Assembly: GCA_903813345.2 (NCBI GenBank)
Contig: CAIIXF020000001.1
Coordinates: 45,775,885-45,839,884, forward strand
Source of the DNA: Owenia fusiformis
Taxonomy: Eukaryota; Annelida; Polychaeta; Sabellida; Oweniidae
Length of the DNA stretch: 64,000 nt
Reading direction: 5' to 3'
Part shown: one piece after another, positions 21,502 to 34,822 of the stretch
Numbering within the stretch: position 1 is the stretch's first letter
Layout: each line of letters opens with the position of its first letter
Made by a program: the position numbers and the translations under genes
The notes under the pieces: model-generated
Told to the model about the DNA's origin: nothing
The model's input: only the letters and a program-made list of their open reading frames with translations
The model's database searches: none

Positions 21502-22385
21502 AGGGACGTAGCCAGCCTTCAGTCAGGGTGGTGCTATCGTCAAAAAATCGGTTTTCAGTCGGGGGGATGCGATTGTGGCATATAAACAAGCCAAAAATAT
21601 CTTGATTTTTACAAAAATTGATGCGAATTCCTTCAAAATTGAACTAGAAGTTTCAAATGAAAGCCATTCAAAGCTCCTTTCTTCTTCCTTCTCTATTGGT
21701 TAAGCGAATCGCACCCCCCCCCCCTGGTTACGCCTATGTGTTAAAACTTTACACAATATCAATATTTAGAAACTGTATCTTGTAAGTGGCTTACTAAGCA
21801 TCAGATCAATCACTAAGAACCCCTCTTATCTGCCGTTTGCGTTTGGAAGGATAAAGACAAAGGGGACGCGGCTACATGTATATCGCGATAACGTGAAATC
21901 TTTATGACATATCCCTTCACCAGAGCCTACACCAATATTCTTAACACCACTTATTAAAGGATGCATGCATCAAGGGGTAGACATCATTCAAAAGACATAA
22001 ACATGACCGGGTCGGTCAGGGGAAGGTTTGCATACGATGCAATTTGTACATGCAAGCTCATTTTTCACATATAAATTAATAAAGTCGATTCCTTGGGAAT
22101 ACGTTATTGGGTTTATAAGCGTAACGAAGAGAAGCGATGGGGTCGCACCCCCTCCTACAAGCAATAAAAGGTACCATAAGGTAGAGGAAGAAAAGAGCAT
22201 TAAATTGATTTTTTGTTTGAAGCTTCTAGCTCAGGTTTGAAGGAAGTTGCATTATTTTCGTAAAAATTCAAAACAAATATTTTTTGCCTCATTTATGTCA
22301 CGATCGCACCCCCCGACTGAAAACCTAAAATATTTTGGTGATTGCATCACCCCTCCCCCCGACTGAAAGCTGGCTACGGCCCTGG
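21502..22385. mobile_element. Inverted-repeat element, CAGGG.CGTAGCCAG ends
   Basis: Left cagggacgtagccagcc and right ggctacggccctg are inverted. Subterminal ttcagtcggggggatgcgat is mirrored near 22310-22370. The 880-bp interior has no transposase. One extra internal copy of the cccccccgactgaaa motif precedes the right end. Confidence 0.6.
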
Positions 22386-24779
22386 GGTTTTATCGAAAAC
22401 TATATCGTCAACATTTTATCATTATGCGGAAAGTCCAATATGAAATCTTAAATGGTAAATATGTTGCATTTATGGAGGGAATTCCACTGTAAACTATAAT
22501 GTGAATGTTTGATATGAATACTTCCATACAACCATCAATATCCATTCTTTTGAAATAAGATGTTACAACAAAGGGAATATTGAAAACTACAGTGGTTAGA
22601 GCATCTTTCTGACTGCTAATTATGTGTATCAACATTTTGATTGCACCTCAGCTGGAGATTAAATCTTATAATAATTTGATCAAAGGGATTGTAATTTTCC
22701 CCAATTCGCTTATCTATGTTACAATCTGTATACTTGTTATATTGTGAGCGGTATGTGTTGATAAACCAAAAAGATATGTTTTTTGGATATCAACATTTAG
22801 AAAAAAGTGTAAGATACCATTCTATATGTTTATCTTAGTGTTTAGCATAGGTAAGAATGGGGGATGGGCTGGCGAGGGTCCGTCTTTGAATAATTCCAAG
22901 GGGTTCATATATTATCACAATTTTGCTACAAAATCACTTGGAAAGTACATGATTTGAAAGATTATTTGGCCAAGGCGTCCGCTATTAACATGAGTATGAA
23001 TTTTATAAAAAAATGTCAAGCCAATGGACCCACATTTTAAGACAGATTTTTCCATTTTCTGGTATAAGAATCGGTGTGGAAAATATGTTACCCCTCAATT
23101 GTGGTACGGCATTGGTCCCGGGGCATTGGTCTAGTTGTTACACATATCCTTCATTTGAGGTTGTTTATGATCATTTTACTCAAAGATCTGCCTTCTTCTC
23201 GGGGCAATCGATATTTCGAATGGCCTTGGTCTTATATTCTGGATATTTGGTACCCGGGGGTATGGCATTGGTTCTATATTTTGTTTGACATGGCATTGGT
23301 CTTGTGTTTGGACATTTGATATGGCTTTTTGGGGTTTATTTTAGTTTGTATGAGAACACATTTAATGCCACCCCCCCCCCCCCAATTACAAATCTACATC
23401 TATTCTCTCTATCCCAAAGGTGGATCGGAAGCATGAAAAACAGATGCAGACTCGGGACAGTTGCAAGGGGGGCTATAATGGAGAAATTCGTTTTGATTTT
23501 GAGTCTAACTGAAATATTTTGTCACAAATATTAATTAAATACGCAAATAGCCTGTTTTATTAAATGAGACTAGGGCAAAAAATCTATTCATTAAATCTAA
23601 AGCCTAGACGATATCTTCTGTAATCAAGGTGGTTTTGGTACACTTCCGCAATTATAAAAACAAAAACATAGACTAAGTTATTAATCTTTTGATATCATAT
23701 CAGATTAAGTCAGTTTTGTCTCCGATTGTTATGCAGGTGTGTGTATCGACTCCAGTGAACAACATTAAGTGAATCAATCCTTGAAATTCCCAAATTCATT
23801 CCAAATTCTGGCCGTTAACCCCCCCCCCCCCCCTCCCCCATGTCTCTTAATTACATTTATTTTGCAAATGATATATAAATTATAGATTAAAATATTTCAT
23901 TTTCGAATTGCACAAAGGGCAACATGTGAAGATAAAACCGCGATCCTAAAGCTACTTGCGAAACAAAGTGGTTTATGGTCCCCAATATCATTATTATATT
24001 AATACCAATACAATGTACCTCTATGAATATCATAAATTTACTCCTTTTTAATATCAATAGTCAAACAAATTAAGTAGTATGCTACAGTTGGTTATCAATC
24101 GGAGTTCACGACCTATTGATTACTATTTAATACAAAATTTAACCATTTTAGAATGGGTAACTCACACCCCTCCCCCCCCCCGTCCATGTCCATGTGAAGT
24201 GCGTAGACTGACATAATAGTGCCATTTATTAATTAAACATCACTGATTTATGTTGAGACATTCAGTGCGATTATTTCATTTCTTTGTTCAAAAAGTTAAA
24301 GCACCAATTAAATACATATTTTTATCACACAAAAGGGGCAGAATACTTGACCTTGTATCAATTCATATCCCGATAATTCTTTACAAGGGAATGTTTCTTA
24401 TTAAAACATAAGCAGCGCCTAGGCGTCGATTGGGGGGGGGGGTCAATCCGGTGTTCTCAGGCTATGTACAGCCAAGTATCCTGTTTATGTAAGAACCCTA
24501 CGTTCCCGAATCACAATCAGACAATTAATTAGTATATTTGCTGTGTCTAGCAATTGATCATAGAATTAGATGTTGCGAAAACAATGGGAACTTGTACCTG
24601 TCTGTACAACAAAATAGTCTGTTTAATATTTGCTACATGTACTTGTTCCAAACAGTCTGCGAAAGAATGATTAAAAAATATATCGATTAAAAGTATCAGA
24701 GAAAATACTTGCAATCGTTAAAATACTGTATGTATTGCTATTGGTAATTAGGTTAGTTGTTTACACATAATTATGTTGT

Positions 24780-24990
24780 TCAGTGTGCCAAGAGCGTGTC
24801 AAGAGATTCCATTAATTGTCACAGGGCGTGCAAAGACTTTTTGACATGGTCTTTACACGTCTTTGCACTGCGTGTGCCAAGAAGTGCAAAGAGGTGTAAA
24901 GAGTTGAATTCATCGCGTGTCAAGAGGTGTAAATAATTGGCACGTCTAGAAACCCGGCGTGTAAAGACCAGTTTCTAGACGTGTCAAGAG
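24780..24990. repeat. Quasi-repeat of gtgtaaagag / gtgtcaagag words
   Basis: More than ten variants of a 10-12-bp word (gtgtcaagag, gtgcaaagac, gtgtaaagac, and inverted ctttacacgtctttgcac) are packed into 210 bp on both strands. No fixed period is evident. Confidence 0.5.
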
Positions 24991-26827
24991 TTGGAATCCC
25001 ATATTTCACGCAGTGCATGATGTCGAGTTATTTATGTGCATATATGGACAAGATGTGCAGTTTTTATGTGCTTTTAGAAATTTTGTCAATGATATCCAGT
25101 TTTTTTGTGCATTTTGAACTTGATGTGCATGAGCATTTCTTATGTGCATTTAGAAATTATGAACATGATGTGCAGTTGTTTATGTGCATTTAGAAATTAT
25201 GAACATAAAACTGTATACATTTGTTATTTAAGAAAATGACATTTACATTTGTTATTCAAGAAAATGACATTGTACATTTGTTATTGAAGAACATGACATC
25301 GTTTGCATTTGTAAGTCATGAACATAAAACTGTATACATTTGATATTCATTGCCAAGGCAATGTATTCTTTTGTTATTTCAGTACATGCCATTGTATGTA
25401 TTTGTCATTCAAGCTCATGACGTTGTATGTGTTTCTTATTGAAAAATCTGGAGACGGCATACATGTACATGGTTGTTCAAGCTATGAACAGCTGTTATTC
25501 AAGTTCTGGACAGATTCACATTTTTGTTCAAGATCTGGACATGTTATATATTTCTTTTTGAAATTCTAAATTCTAACTGAAATAAATTGTTTATTGATAA
25601 TTATGTACATCTTGTATGTCTTGGATATAAATTCCAATGTCACGTGAGGAACTAGTTTAGTTAATCTCCATTTGCAAGCGCAGTTGATTTTCATAATATA
25701 CATACATGTACTGGTAATCAGAAACTTTCCTGACATACCATGGAGGATCATCAAACTCGATACTCTTGTGCCATTAATTGAACAATTTAGTAAAAATATT
25801 TTTGTAAGGTTCTCTTTGGACCAAGTATTTCATTGAAAGATGGACATTACCAATATTTTGGTAGCATTCAAGCTTCATCAGCAGTTCTAGTCTTTAAAAT
25901 ATGAGTAATATTGTTACCAAATTGGTCTACAGGTCAACGCCGGGCAATGGAGTATCAAGTTTGAATAACGGCTGCCAATCCTCCTTGCTGACATATTTTA
26001 CAAATAGTGACTGCCATTGAGGGACTATTACTGTAGCCTATGGCAGTCTGACCCAACCAAAGCAAATAAAAACAAGTGGTGACATATTGAATATTTATAG
26101 CAACTCCCTTGTTCATGTCTAATTTACGTCACACGTATGCAACAAGAAAGCGGTTTACGAAGAAGACCGACCACCAACCAGTCACTCTACACAGTTAGGT
26201 GCATTTGGTCTGTGGTCGTCTGTCTATCTTTTACATAAAGATGAGTCGATTCAGAATTAGAAGAGGGAAATAAAACAAAAACCAATGCCTTAGTAGATTT
26301 ACAAGGTCGTGATAAAAATGTGTTTAACCATCCATCACATCAAAAACGCACATCAAAAACGTAACTTCGTCGTGGTCTGTAATGTCATATTTTTAGAAGA
26401 CAAATTTCATTCTGATTAGTCACTTTGGAACATGATGAGAAAACGTACATGTATGTAACATTACATCATATTCAGTATGAAAATAACAAAAAGATACACT
26501 TAACATTGTCGGACTTTAAAATCACGTTGTCATCTTTTTAAAGATTAATTATTGTTAAACTTAAATCGATATCTTGTAAAACCTACATTCAATATGACAA
26601 AAAGAGCTTTCTGCCCATCAGTTCAAAAAATTCTGAGAAGACTGACCTAACATATTTCCCGGAACTGGAGGGGGTACTCCCATATATTGGAGACCTTGAG
26701 CAATGCAGATTACAGATTACAAAATCGAAACGTCAACATGTACGCATAAATTGCCAAACACAAGGACGTAGTTTTCACATAAATCGTTCAGTTACAGTGT
26801 TTACTTAAATTGTATTCGCGAATGCAA

Positions 26828-26959
26828 CTCAGAACGCCTGTTGGCTGCTGTATAACCATGGGCTTTCAACTAGAAAACCCTTGGTCACAAAATCCATGGG
26901 CTCTATCAGAGCCCATGCAAAATCGTAGGTTAATCCGGTAGCCGACAGGCGTTCAGAGT
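26828..26959. mobile_element. 130-bp hairpin MITE
   Basis: Left ctcagaacgcctgttggct and right agccgacaggcgttcagag are inverted. Inside, gggctctatcagagccc forms a second hairpin. No coding capacity. Confidence 0.6.
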
Positions 26960-29900
26960 ACAAGGTTAGTCCGTTACTTCGACAACTCGTAATCATCGTA
27001 TAATATGCAATTATACATGTATGACATACATCATTTTCTTCGGAAAGCGTCTGTGCATTGAAATCAAAATTGTCTCCAAGTCTCCAATGGTTTTATTGGC
27101 TAAAGTGGGTCACTTTTTCACTGAAAAATCCTTACGCCGGGATCATAAGGGTCCCATTTTGAAGAAAAAAATAGACGTGGCACTGAAAACGGCTTAAGTG
27201 TGAAACAAATTTTGTTAAAAATTCAAAAAAGCATTAAAATTATTTTTTCAAATAGACATGTAGTATGTATCTGTATACATTTATACACACGTCACTGAAA
27301 GCATTGAAGTAAACTCCAAGGAACAACAGGTGGAATTTCAAATTGAAATTAGGGGCCGTCTCAAACGTGACGATTTTCACATTTCAAGTCCGTGATTAAT
27401 ATGCCAAGATATTCACATTAGAATGCAACATTGTCAAAAAACCAAGGACTTTCCTCATGCTACTCTACTGTCCTTTAAAATCATAAATGAATTTGGACTA
27501 CAAGTATTTTCCTTTTGATGTACATCACTTGTCGACATGAGACATCTGAATCCATCATTTTTCTCGATTTTTTTCATACGTTGTGTTTTTAATTTGAGTA
27601 AAATTGAAAGGGGTCGAAACTATTGGAACATGAATTGATTCGGCCATGAAAAATGATGCTTTAGACGAATAGAAAATGATAAAAAAAATATTAGGGGTCC
27701 CGGGAGCATTGATCATTAGGCTGGATCAACATTTTTCCGCGTGTCGTTTTTCACAAGAAAATTGGAAACAAATGACAATGAGTTATATGTTCACTAAAGA
27801 TAAGTTTTTATTCACGGATGGGCATTTTTGATGACTATAGCTAGCTGAATTGAGAAACAAGATTGTATTTGTGTCTTATATTTTCACCTTTATGTTTAAT
27901 TTTCCTTCAAAACTCGACCAGCATGAATAGCAGAATCGTGCCGTGTTTCACTATCTCCAAGGAAAAAGCAGTTACGTACATGTTTTAGCTTATATACAGT
28001 ACATGTTACATACAGTGTATGTGGACTCATATGCAATCATAGTTTATACCATGTATGTACTGACACATTTTTTCTATTTTCAATAACTATGTGCAAACCA
28101 CATTATTTATCTTTTTTAAATCAACTTCCCAAAAATGTCACTGGTTCAAAAAACCAGCTTTTTTACATTTTACATCGATGGTGCAAATGCCAGGTCGTCA
28201 AGCACCCATCACCCTAGTTCCCTTTTAATCTCTTATCGTGTATAAGGTAAGACACTTTGATTTGTTTTTTACAATTTGAGAAACTTTTTACGATGGATGT
28301 AGACCAGCTGCAGGGTGACGTAGTGAAGTCTTTTCTGCATGCACCGCAAACAGCAGGGCAACCATACATGTTCATTCCCAAATGGCATTAACGGCATTCA
28401 ATCATGCATCAGAAAAGTCAGTTTTAAAGATTTCAAATTTAAAGAGAGACTTTTTCATTTAAAATACTTAAACGGTATCTCTACTTGATTGTACATTATC
28501 ATTTGAAAGATATAAGGATGATATTTCTGGCTTATTTAAGTCTGACGAAGCCAAAGGATGAAAATCATCTGCACTGTGAATATGAAATTTTATTTTCTTC
28601 TGCGGTGCACTTCATCGATGTCCCGATCTCATCACACTTTTTGGACATTTTTCATGGCGACCGAAAACGTTCTTATAGTTATGTTTTGCTTCATTCGAGC
28701 TAAGTCGCCAGAACGAATTATTTTTGTCAGACTCGATACTTTTCCAATGGTTTCTGATATCTAATCACAAAACTCTCAGCATAAACTTAATTCTTTCCTG
28801 CGATTTTCAGTTTTTCTTTGACGTTCTGGAAGTTTAATTTTCGGTGCAATGGGTTACCCCGGTTTTGCTTTAGAGAGAGAGAGAACCTTGAAAGAATTAA
28901 TCTCGCTTTGTTGGCTACATTCTCGAAGCGTGTATTTTGGGTTTCTGATTTCTTTTTGCTAGTCGGTTGGCGATATATTTCAAAGAAGAGTGTATTTTTG
29001 AATTGCTTGCCATACATTTTCTTTAATATTCTCGGGCATAGCTTAGTTTTTGCTTTTCTCTGTCTCTTTTCCAACGAATTGCGTTTCTCGAAGGCATATT
29101 GAATATTACAGATCATATACAGATCGTGCAAATGGAATTCAAGAAAATAATAATTAATTATAACACAAAAACATCGTTGAAAAGCTTTAATCTTTCATAT
29201 TACTTAATTAGAGTTTTCGGTTTATGCTGTTCTCCATTAATAATAATTGCATTAATTGAAAAGAAAACAGAATGCAAACATTAGGGGGCTTTATGATTGA
29301 TTTCAGCGATCCCCGGGAATACACTGAACGAAACGTTATTTACTGAGGGTCAACTATTTTTGGCTTTAAATAATGGTCTTCATATAACATTTTTTGTTAT
29401 TACTTTTCCGATAAATTATGCTTATGGAATATCTTAATAACTTGTCATTTGCTTGCATGTTACGTATTATTGTAAAGACGTATAAATTGTAAAAAGCACA
29501 TTTACAAAAGGGCAAATTCGTTAGCTGTTATCGTTTCCTTATCTATAAGTTGATCTTTATGCGTAATTACTGAATAACTGCTGAACATGTGTTTTAAGAA
29601 TATGGGTCATCATATAAAATTAAACCAATTCATCTGGGATTTATAAAAATGGCTAATCATTGCTTTGAGTTCCGGCAATGCTAAAACCGTGACGTTTTTC
29701 TCGCGTGACGTTTGTCACAGTATTAGTTCATAGATGGGGTAATGCTGGTTATTTCGAAAATCCTTTTTTGTTATGATGGAGTGGACATATTGTTTTCTTG
29801 GAAATTGCCTTATTCCCATCAAGACTACTGTCAATATATGAGTAACATCACGGTCGTTTTTCACAAGCAAAACGGTCACAGTGAATCTTCAGAATTTATC

Positions 29901-30520
29901 AGATCATGCTCATTATAATCCAATCACAACTATTATCACGATTTGTGACACGATGGTCTGATAAACTGAACTAAAGACTTGATAAATACAGATCATTTAT
30001 TTATTTCGAGTTTCCCTACTGCCGTCTGGGCCCGTTTTAACGACCGTGACGTTTTTCACAGAAATTTTTTTACATTTAGGCTACTATAATGGGTATATAT
30101 AATCGGTAGTAGGTGAGAAGCAAATACACTGCTGTCATCACACCGTCTGACTGAATGTTTTCTATACCAACAAAACAAAAATGAAAATATGCGACCATTT
30201 ATGACTGAGATATGACATGTTTTCACAGGCGTGTTGTCCCGTTTCATCAACAAATTCACGAAATTCACAACTTATTCGCGAGTTATCAAAGTTATTTACA
30301 ACCGGAATGAGAAAAAAATCCCTTGATGTGGGTAGATACTTTGAATCTCAGCTGCACCTCCCTGTACAAAAAGTTAACCAGTGCCCCCCCCCCCCCCCGG
30401 TTAGTTCCCTTGAAAAAGTTCCACGCCTACTCTGAGAGGTTGTGGATGGACTGCTCATTTTACGAACGAACTTCGGCACGCGAGTTCTGTCGTTCGTTGA
30501 ATCAGCGTAACCAATTCAAG

Positions 30521-33500
30521 ATGGCAGCGTCCATGGAAAAAGAGGTAAAATTCAACATCTAATTGTTTTCACTGTCTTAGGCTTGACTAACCACATATAC
30601 ACGTTACTCGATTAATAGTGGTAATACTATCCTTCTTATTTTGCACTTTTTATCTGCTAACATCTGAATGATAGAAGAATCAAATCATAAAGGCCTATAG
30701 ATTTCTATTTGTTTCATAAATTTATGGGTCTACAGTACCCCCATAAATGTGGGGTCGAATTGGCGTTTTTTCTTATTTTTTAATATTTTAGTGCACAAGA
30801 ATGATAAAATATAAGAAAAACGCCAAATCGACCACACATTTATGGGGGTAGTCTACAGTGGGGGACATAAAGTATACAAAACAAATTCTTACTTCAGTGT
30901 ATTCAGTGCTCTATTTTATTCGTCCTAGTAAGTCCAGATATAGTCGAATTCGTGTCCATAATGACAAATAAGAACTTAAATATTTGAATTTGAATTCACA
31001 TTCCTATTTTATAAAAATGTATGCATATGGCAATATTCATCAACCAGTAGAACTGGCAAATCGTTTAGAATCTACATGGAATCTACAATTCCATACAAGG
31101 AGTCCCACTCATAGATTTTTCAAATTCTTTCCAAGTCGACGTCGAAACACCTAGCGGGTGAAATTGAAACTAATTTTTCTGGCTGCTCGAATCGATAAAA
31201 TTTCTGATAGTGTGAGTCTTTTTATGAAATCTTTCTGATAGAAAACACTTAATTAATATTAGAAAGCATTAAATGTTGAATCCGAAGCGTAATCTGAAAT
31301 AAAAGTGAAAAAACATTGCGCGGACGTCAGAGAAAAACTTCCGGTTTAATAAAAAATGGCGGACGTCGAAGGAGAAATTATGACGAAGAATTAGAGGATT
31401 TTCCTTTGCCATTATCGATCGTTATAAGGTATGTGCACAAATTCTAGTAGCATACATGGAAAATAGATACATTTTTAAAGGCAACAACATATTCAAAGCT
31501 TTCATTTTACGATAGGCCCAGGATCATTGAATACGACTCGGCAATCGATACTCCCACTTCAAATGTTGAGGGGAGCCAATCCACATTGCGGCGCAATCGG
31601 GCTCCCCTAGAATGCAACATGACACGTGTCAGCTTTCAAAATGCTGTTCCGCCATTTTGAAATCTGTCACAAGTAAATAAGGTTACCCGATGTTGCATTC
31701 TGGGAGTCAATCCTCCTTGGATCACAAACATGGCGATTCATGAAAACATTCATTCGTTTTGGTAGGGATTTATCCATCTTATTTAAGATCATGGCAGAAT
31801 TTAAAATTCAAATTGCAATTAGAGAAAAATAGCTGACTGGTTCACAAGTTTTACTGCTGATTTTCGAAAAAAATGATGTAAATCCATGTAGTTTTTGGAG
31901 AAAAACGAATTGTTCAAACTGCACAAGGTGAAATAGACTATATATTAATTCAGAAGCATGTAAGCTTTATTTACAAATCATTACATACGTTAAAGGGCAT
32001 CATCAACTACTAGAAAACTTTGTGACGTGTAAAGTTGGACAATTTTTGTCCGGTGGCTGATCCATCGCAGCGCCTCTAGCGAACGAGCCTTTGTGATGTG
32101 AAATGCCCGGCTGTATGTGACACGTTCACTACCTCTGAGACCATAATGTATATGTAGATGTAGACAATATACATTGCCCACTCCAATCATGTAGAACATT
32201 GAGTGTGACAATCACCAGAATCTGAGCTATATTCATTGACACTCATAAGTGTTTGTGCATTTTACTTTACAGGATACCATGTACAAATTTGAGCTAGAGG
32301 TTTTATGGTGCATAAATCAGTTGGAACTTGGGGTTCAGAACAGTAAAGGTGGACCAAAACAAGGTAAGTCTATTTATGCAGGCTTCATCACAGGTGTATG
32401 GACATATTTTATAAGTCAGGTATTTTAAGCATACCGGCTCTTCAAAAAAATAATATCTACTGCATACACATTTCAAAACCACGTTGTGTAGCAACACATA
32501 TCATTTGAATGCATATAACATATTTTTTATTATTTTTTAAAGTACAAAGTAGCCTGAAGCTGATCAAGGTCTTAAGGAATCCCAAGACACCTATGGTGAA
32601 AAAGCGTCAGGTCATGAACAAAACCTTTGGAGACTATAGAAAGAAAATGGCAGACGAACAGAAAAAATATGGCTCATGTATGTACTTGATAGAAAAACTG
32701 AAATATATTGAACAGTTTTGAAACCGTGCTGGGGATGTTCAGCCTAAATACAGTCTCATAAAATAACTTCTGACATTGTCTTTACTCAGGGAAATATGTA
32801 AATATATATGTATACAGCACCTTTATGCATTTATTTTGGTAAGTGTGAATATATTCATTTGCTTCTGAAAGCCCATGGCAGTATCTGCAATAATTTTGAA
32901 AAAGGACGATTCTCGGTTTGGAGAACGAAGTTCATCAATCTAAATGAGCATTATCCCTGCTTCGGACAAATTTGATTTTTTTACATAATATAGATTTGAA
33001 TGTCTTCTTTTGAAAAGTCATAATTTAATTTGGGTAATATTTCTAGATTTTTCTCAAAAAAATATTAGCGCAGTACACTGATGAACTTCTTTCCCCAAAT
33101 CGAGACTTGTATTTTATTGAATCGGTCTAATTGAGCGTTATCCCTGCTTCAGACCAATTTGTTATTTTTACATCTTGTAAATTTAAATGTCCTTTTTTGA
33201 ATATTCATAGTTTAATTTGGGTAATATTTCTATATTTTTCATGAAAAAAATTATTAGCCCAGGAGACTGGTCTCCAAACCGAGAATCGTCCTTTATATGT
33301 TTTTTGCATCTGTAGCTACACTATCACTCTGTTATCTTTTGTGATGTACAAGTCATATGTTAATGTTTATTTCAGCTGTGAAAAAGATGTCTATTAATCC
33401 TATATCCTCCAAGTCTGCCCAGTCAACATACTACAAAAGGTCAACACAAAAACCTGATTCAAATATATCAGAGTCTGACAAAGAAACTCCAGTGCAAAAC

Positions 33501-33818
33501 AGCATCAATCTTGCTATTGAAATGGACAAACCAAATTCAAGTTATAACTATGAACCACCAAGTAAGGAATTTAAATTTAATTTCCAAGTGCAGTCAGTAG
33601 ATGCAGTGGAAGCTGTTGATGAAGACATTGGTGCAGATGTTAAGAGTATTGAGGAGACACTACAACAAGCTACTTTGGATGCAGAGTCTAATGACAATAT
33701 GGATCATGGTTCTCTAGAAACCGGTACAAATAAAGTGCAGCATCAACCAAGTGAAAAATATTATACACCTTCGGACAATGCATTCAGGTTCAATTTTCCA
33801 GCTCCTGACCCTTCTTGA
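30521..33818 (+). CDS. C8orf33: UPF0488 family protein, C8orf33 homologue
   Basis: Complete four-exon gene: 30521-30544, 32273-32363, 32543-32677, 33376-33818. Phases are continuous and all junctions are GT/AG; 230 residues plus stop. Exon 1 (MAASMEKE) starts in a good ATG context. Exons 2-3 (~9-84) hold the conserved UPF0488 core, including VLWCINQLELG and TPMVKKRQVMNKTFGDYR. The longer exon 4 is polar and probably disordered, with two echoing motifs, FKFNFQV and FRFNFPAP. The human homologue is uncharacterised, so no activity can be given; no catalytic motif or membrane segment is visible. ATTAAA at 33888 is a possible poly(A) signal. Intron 1 contains the POLE3-like fragment, intron 3 a TIR element. 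Confidence 0.85.
31356..31428 (+). pseudogene. POLE3-like exon 1 fragment, frameshifted
   Basis: An ATG at 31356 in a strong context (aaaaaATGGCGGACG, with ACTTCCGG just upstream as in housekeeping promoters) opens a frame that stops at 31392 after MADVEGEIMTKN. Two bases out of that frame, 31382-31428 encodes DEELEDFPLPLSIVIR ending at AG|GTATGT. This recalls the start of DNA polymerase epsilon subunit 3, a histone-fold protein that begins with a short acidic stretch, then L-N-L-P-N and I-T-R-I-I-K. No following POLE3 exon is visible before 32272. It may be a duplicated, broken first exon inside C8orf33 intron 1, or a sequencing indel in a real exon. The similarity is short. Confidence 0.3.
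31500..31735. mobile_element. Possible inverted-repeat element
   Basis: ctagaatgcaacat (31607) and atgttgcattctggga (31692) are inverted, with gagccaatcc and gagtcaatcc further out. Inside C8orf33 intron 1. The outer limits are unclear. Confidence 0.35.
32901..33294. mobile_element. TIR element with two internal tandem copies
   Basis: aaaggacgattctcggtttg at the left is the inverse of the right end, with 24-bp TIRs. The interior is two ~185-bp direct copies sharing gagc.ttatccctgcttc and taatttgggtaatatttcta. Lies in C8orf33 intron 3, ending about 80 bp before the last exon. Confidence 0.7.
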
Positions 33819-34185
33819 CCTAAACATTAAAACTATACAAGTGAACATATAAAGTTTCTTGTTGAGAGATGTTCAGTGGAATATACAATTAAACAGAACC
33901 AGCTTTTCCCATTCACATGTTTATTTTGTTTATATCTACAAATAATTAGTTTTTTTCTACAGGGTGGGCAAAAAACAATACCCAAGTTTGAAGATGAATA
34001 ACATATGATATATGTTAAACCATGCCATGTATTTTATATCACATTTAAGATAAATCATACCCTAACTGGATTTAAAAATGGTGGGAAATGGAGGGAAATT
34101 TGAATTTTGTCACCTTCAAAAGAGGTACATTCATACAAGTTTGGTGCAAAATTCATTCATAATACTTATATATTTTTAATTAACT

Positions 34186-34822
34186 AGTAGCCCGGACAGA
34201 ATTGTTCAATGGTCACTTTTTCTGGTGTCATCGATTACCTCGGCAGCTTACCACCAAAGCAGCAGTCTACATTATTTCGTAGGACTATGACATTTCTTAA
34301 ATATTAACTTTCAACTGAACATTCATCCTCCGATCACAGGGCTTCAAAATCTAGAATATATTCTTTCTTTTTAACCCCCTGCGATAAGCAGTTAGCATTT
34401 CCCTGATTAAGAACTCGCAATCTGATTGGCTGTTGCAACACTGCGACAGAAATCATGTATAAGTCATTGCGCATAGTTAGATCACATGATTCAGTTTAAT
34501 CGGTCTTCCAAATTGGTTATAGCAGGGGGAAGAAGGAGGTATGGATTCTGGACACCTGCTTAGGAGGATGCTGAAGATTCAAATTCACAAAATAGGTCGC
34601 CATTTTGAACAAATATGAGACAAAATGATGAATTATGTATTTGCGCCAGTCATACTATGAAAACCTATAATATCAATAAATTAAGAGATGTTCCATAACT
34701 ATTTTTTTGTATGTTAGAATCTTACTCTAGTTTTCAAATATGTGATCAGACTATGATAATACTGAAAATTAAAAAAGTTATTAAAGAAAAAGTGACCATT
34801 GAACAATGCTGTCCGGGCTACT
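34186..34822. mobile_element. 637-bp element with ~38-bp TIRs
   Basis: agtagcccggacagaattgt plus tcaatggtcactttttct on the left is mirrored by agaaaaagtgaccattga plus acaatgctgtccgggctact on the right. TA occurs next to both ends. No transposase frame was seen. Confidence 0.7.

Larger units (their letters stand above)
20537..30520. other. 10-kb intergenic region without a recognised gene
   Basis: Between the DHX36 stop and the C8orf33-like start. It holds the inverted-repeat elements listed separately, C/G homopolymers near 21125, 21714, 23371, 23818, 24171, 24434 and 30384, short gcattggtctt repeats near 23100-23300, and imperfect atgtgcatttagaaattatg repeats at 25030-25330. A possible DHX36 poly(A) signal (AATAAA) lies near 21309. 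I see no exon with coding character. Confidence 0.6.

Noticed and set aside
28787-29131. 114-codon minus and 94-codon plus frames over the same DNA
   Set aside because: Opposite-strand open frames in biased sequence; no recognisable domain and no splice-linked partner.
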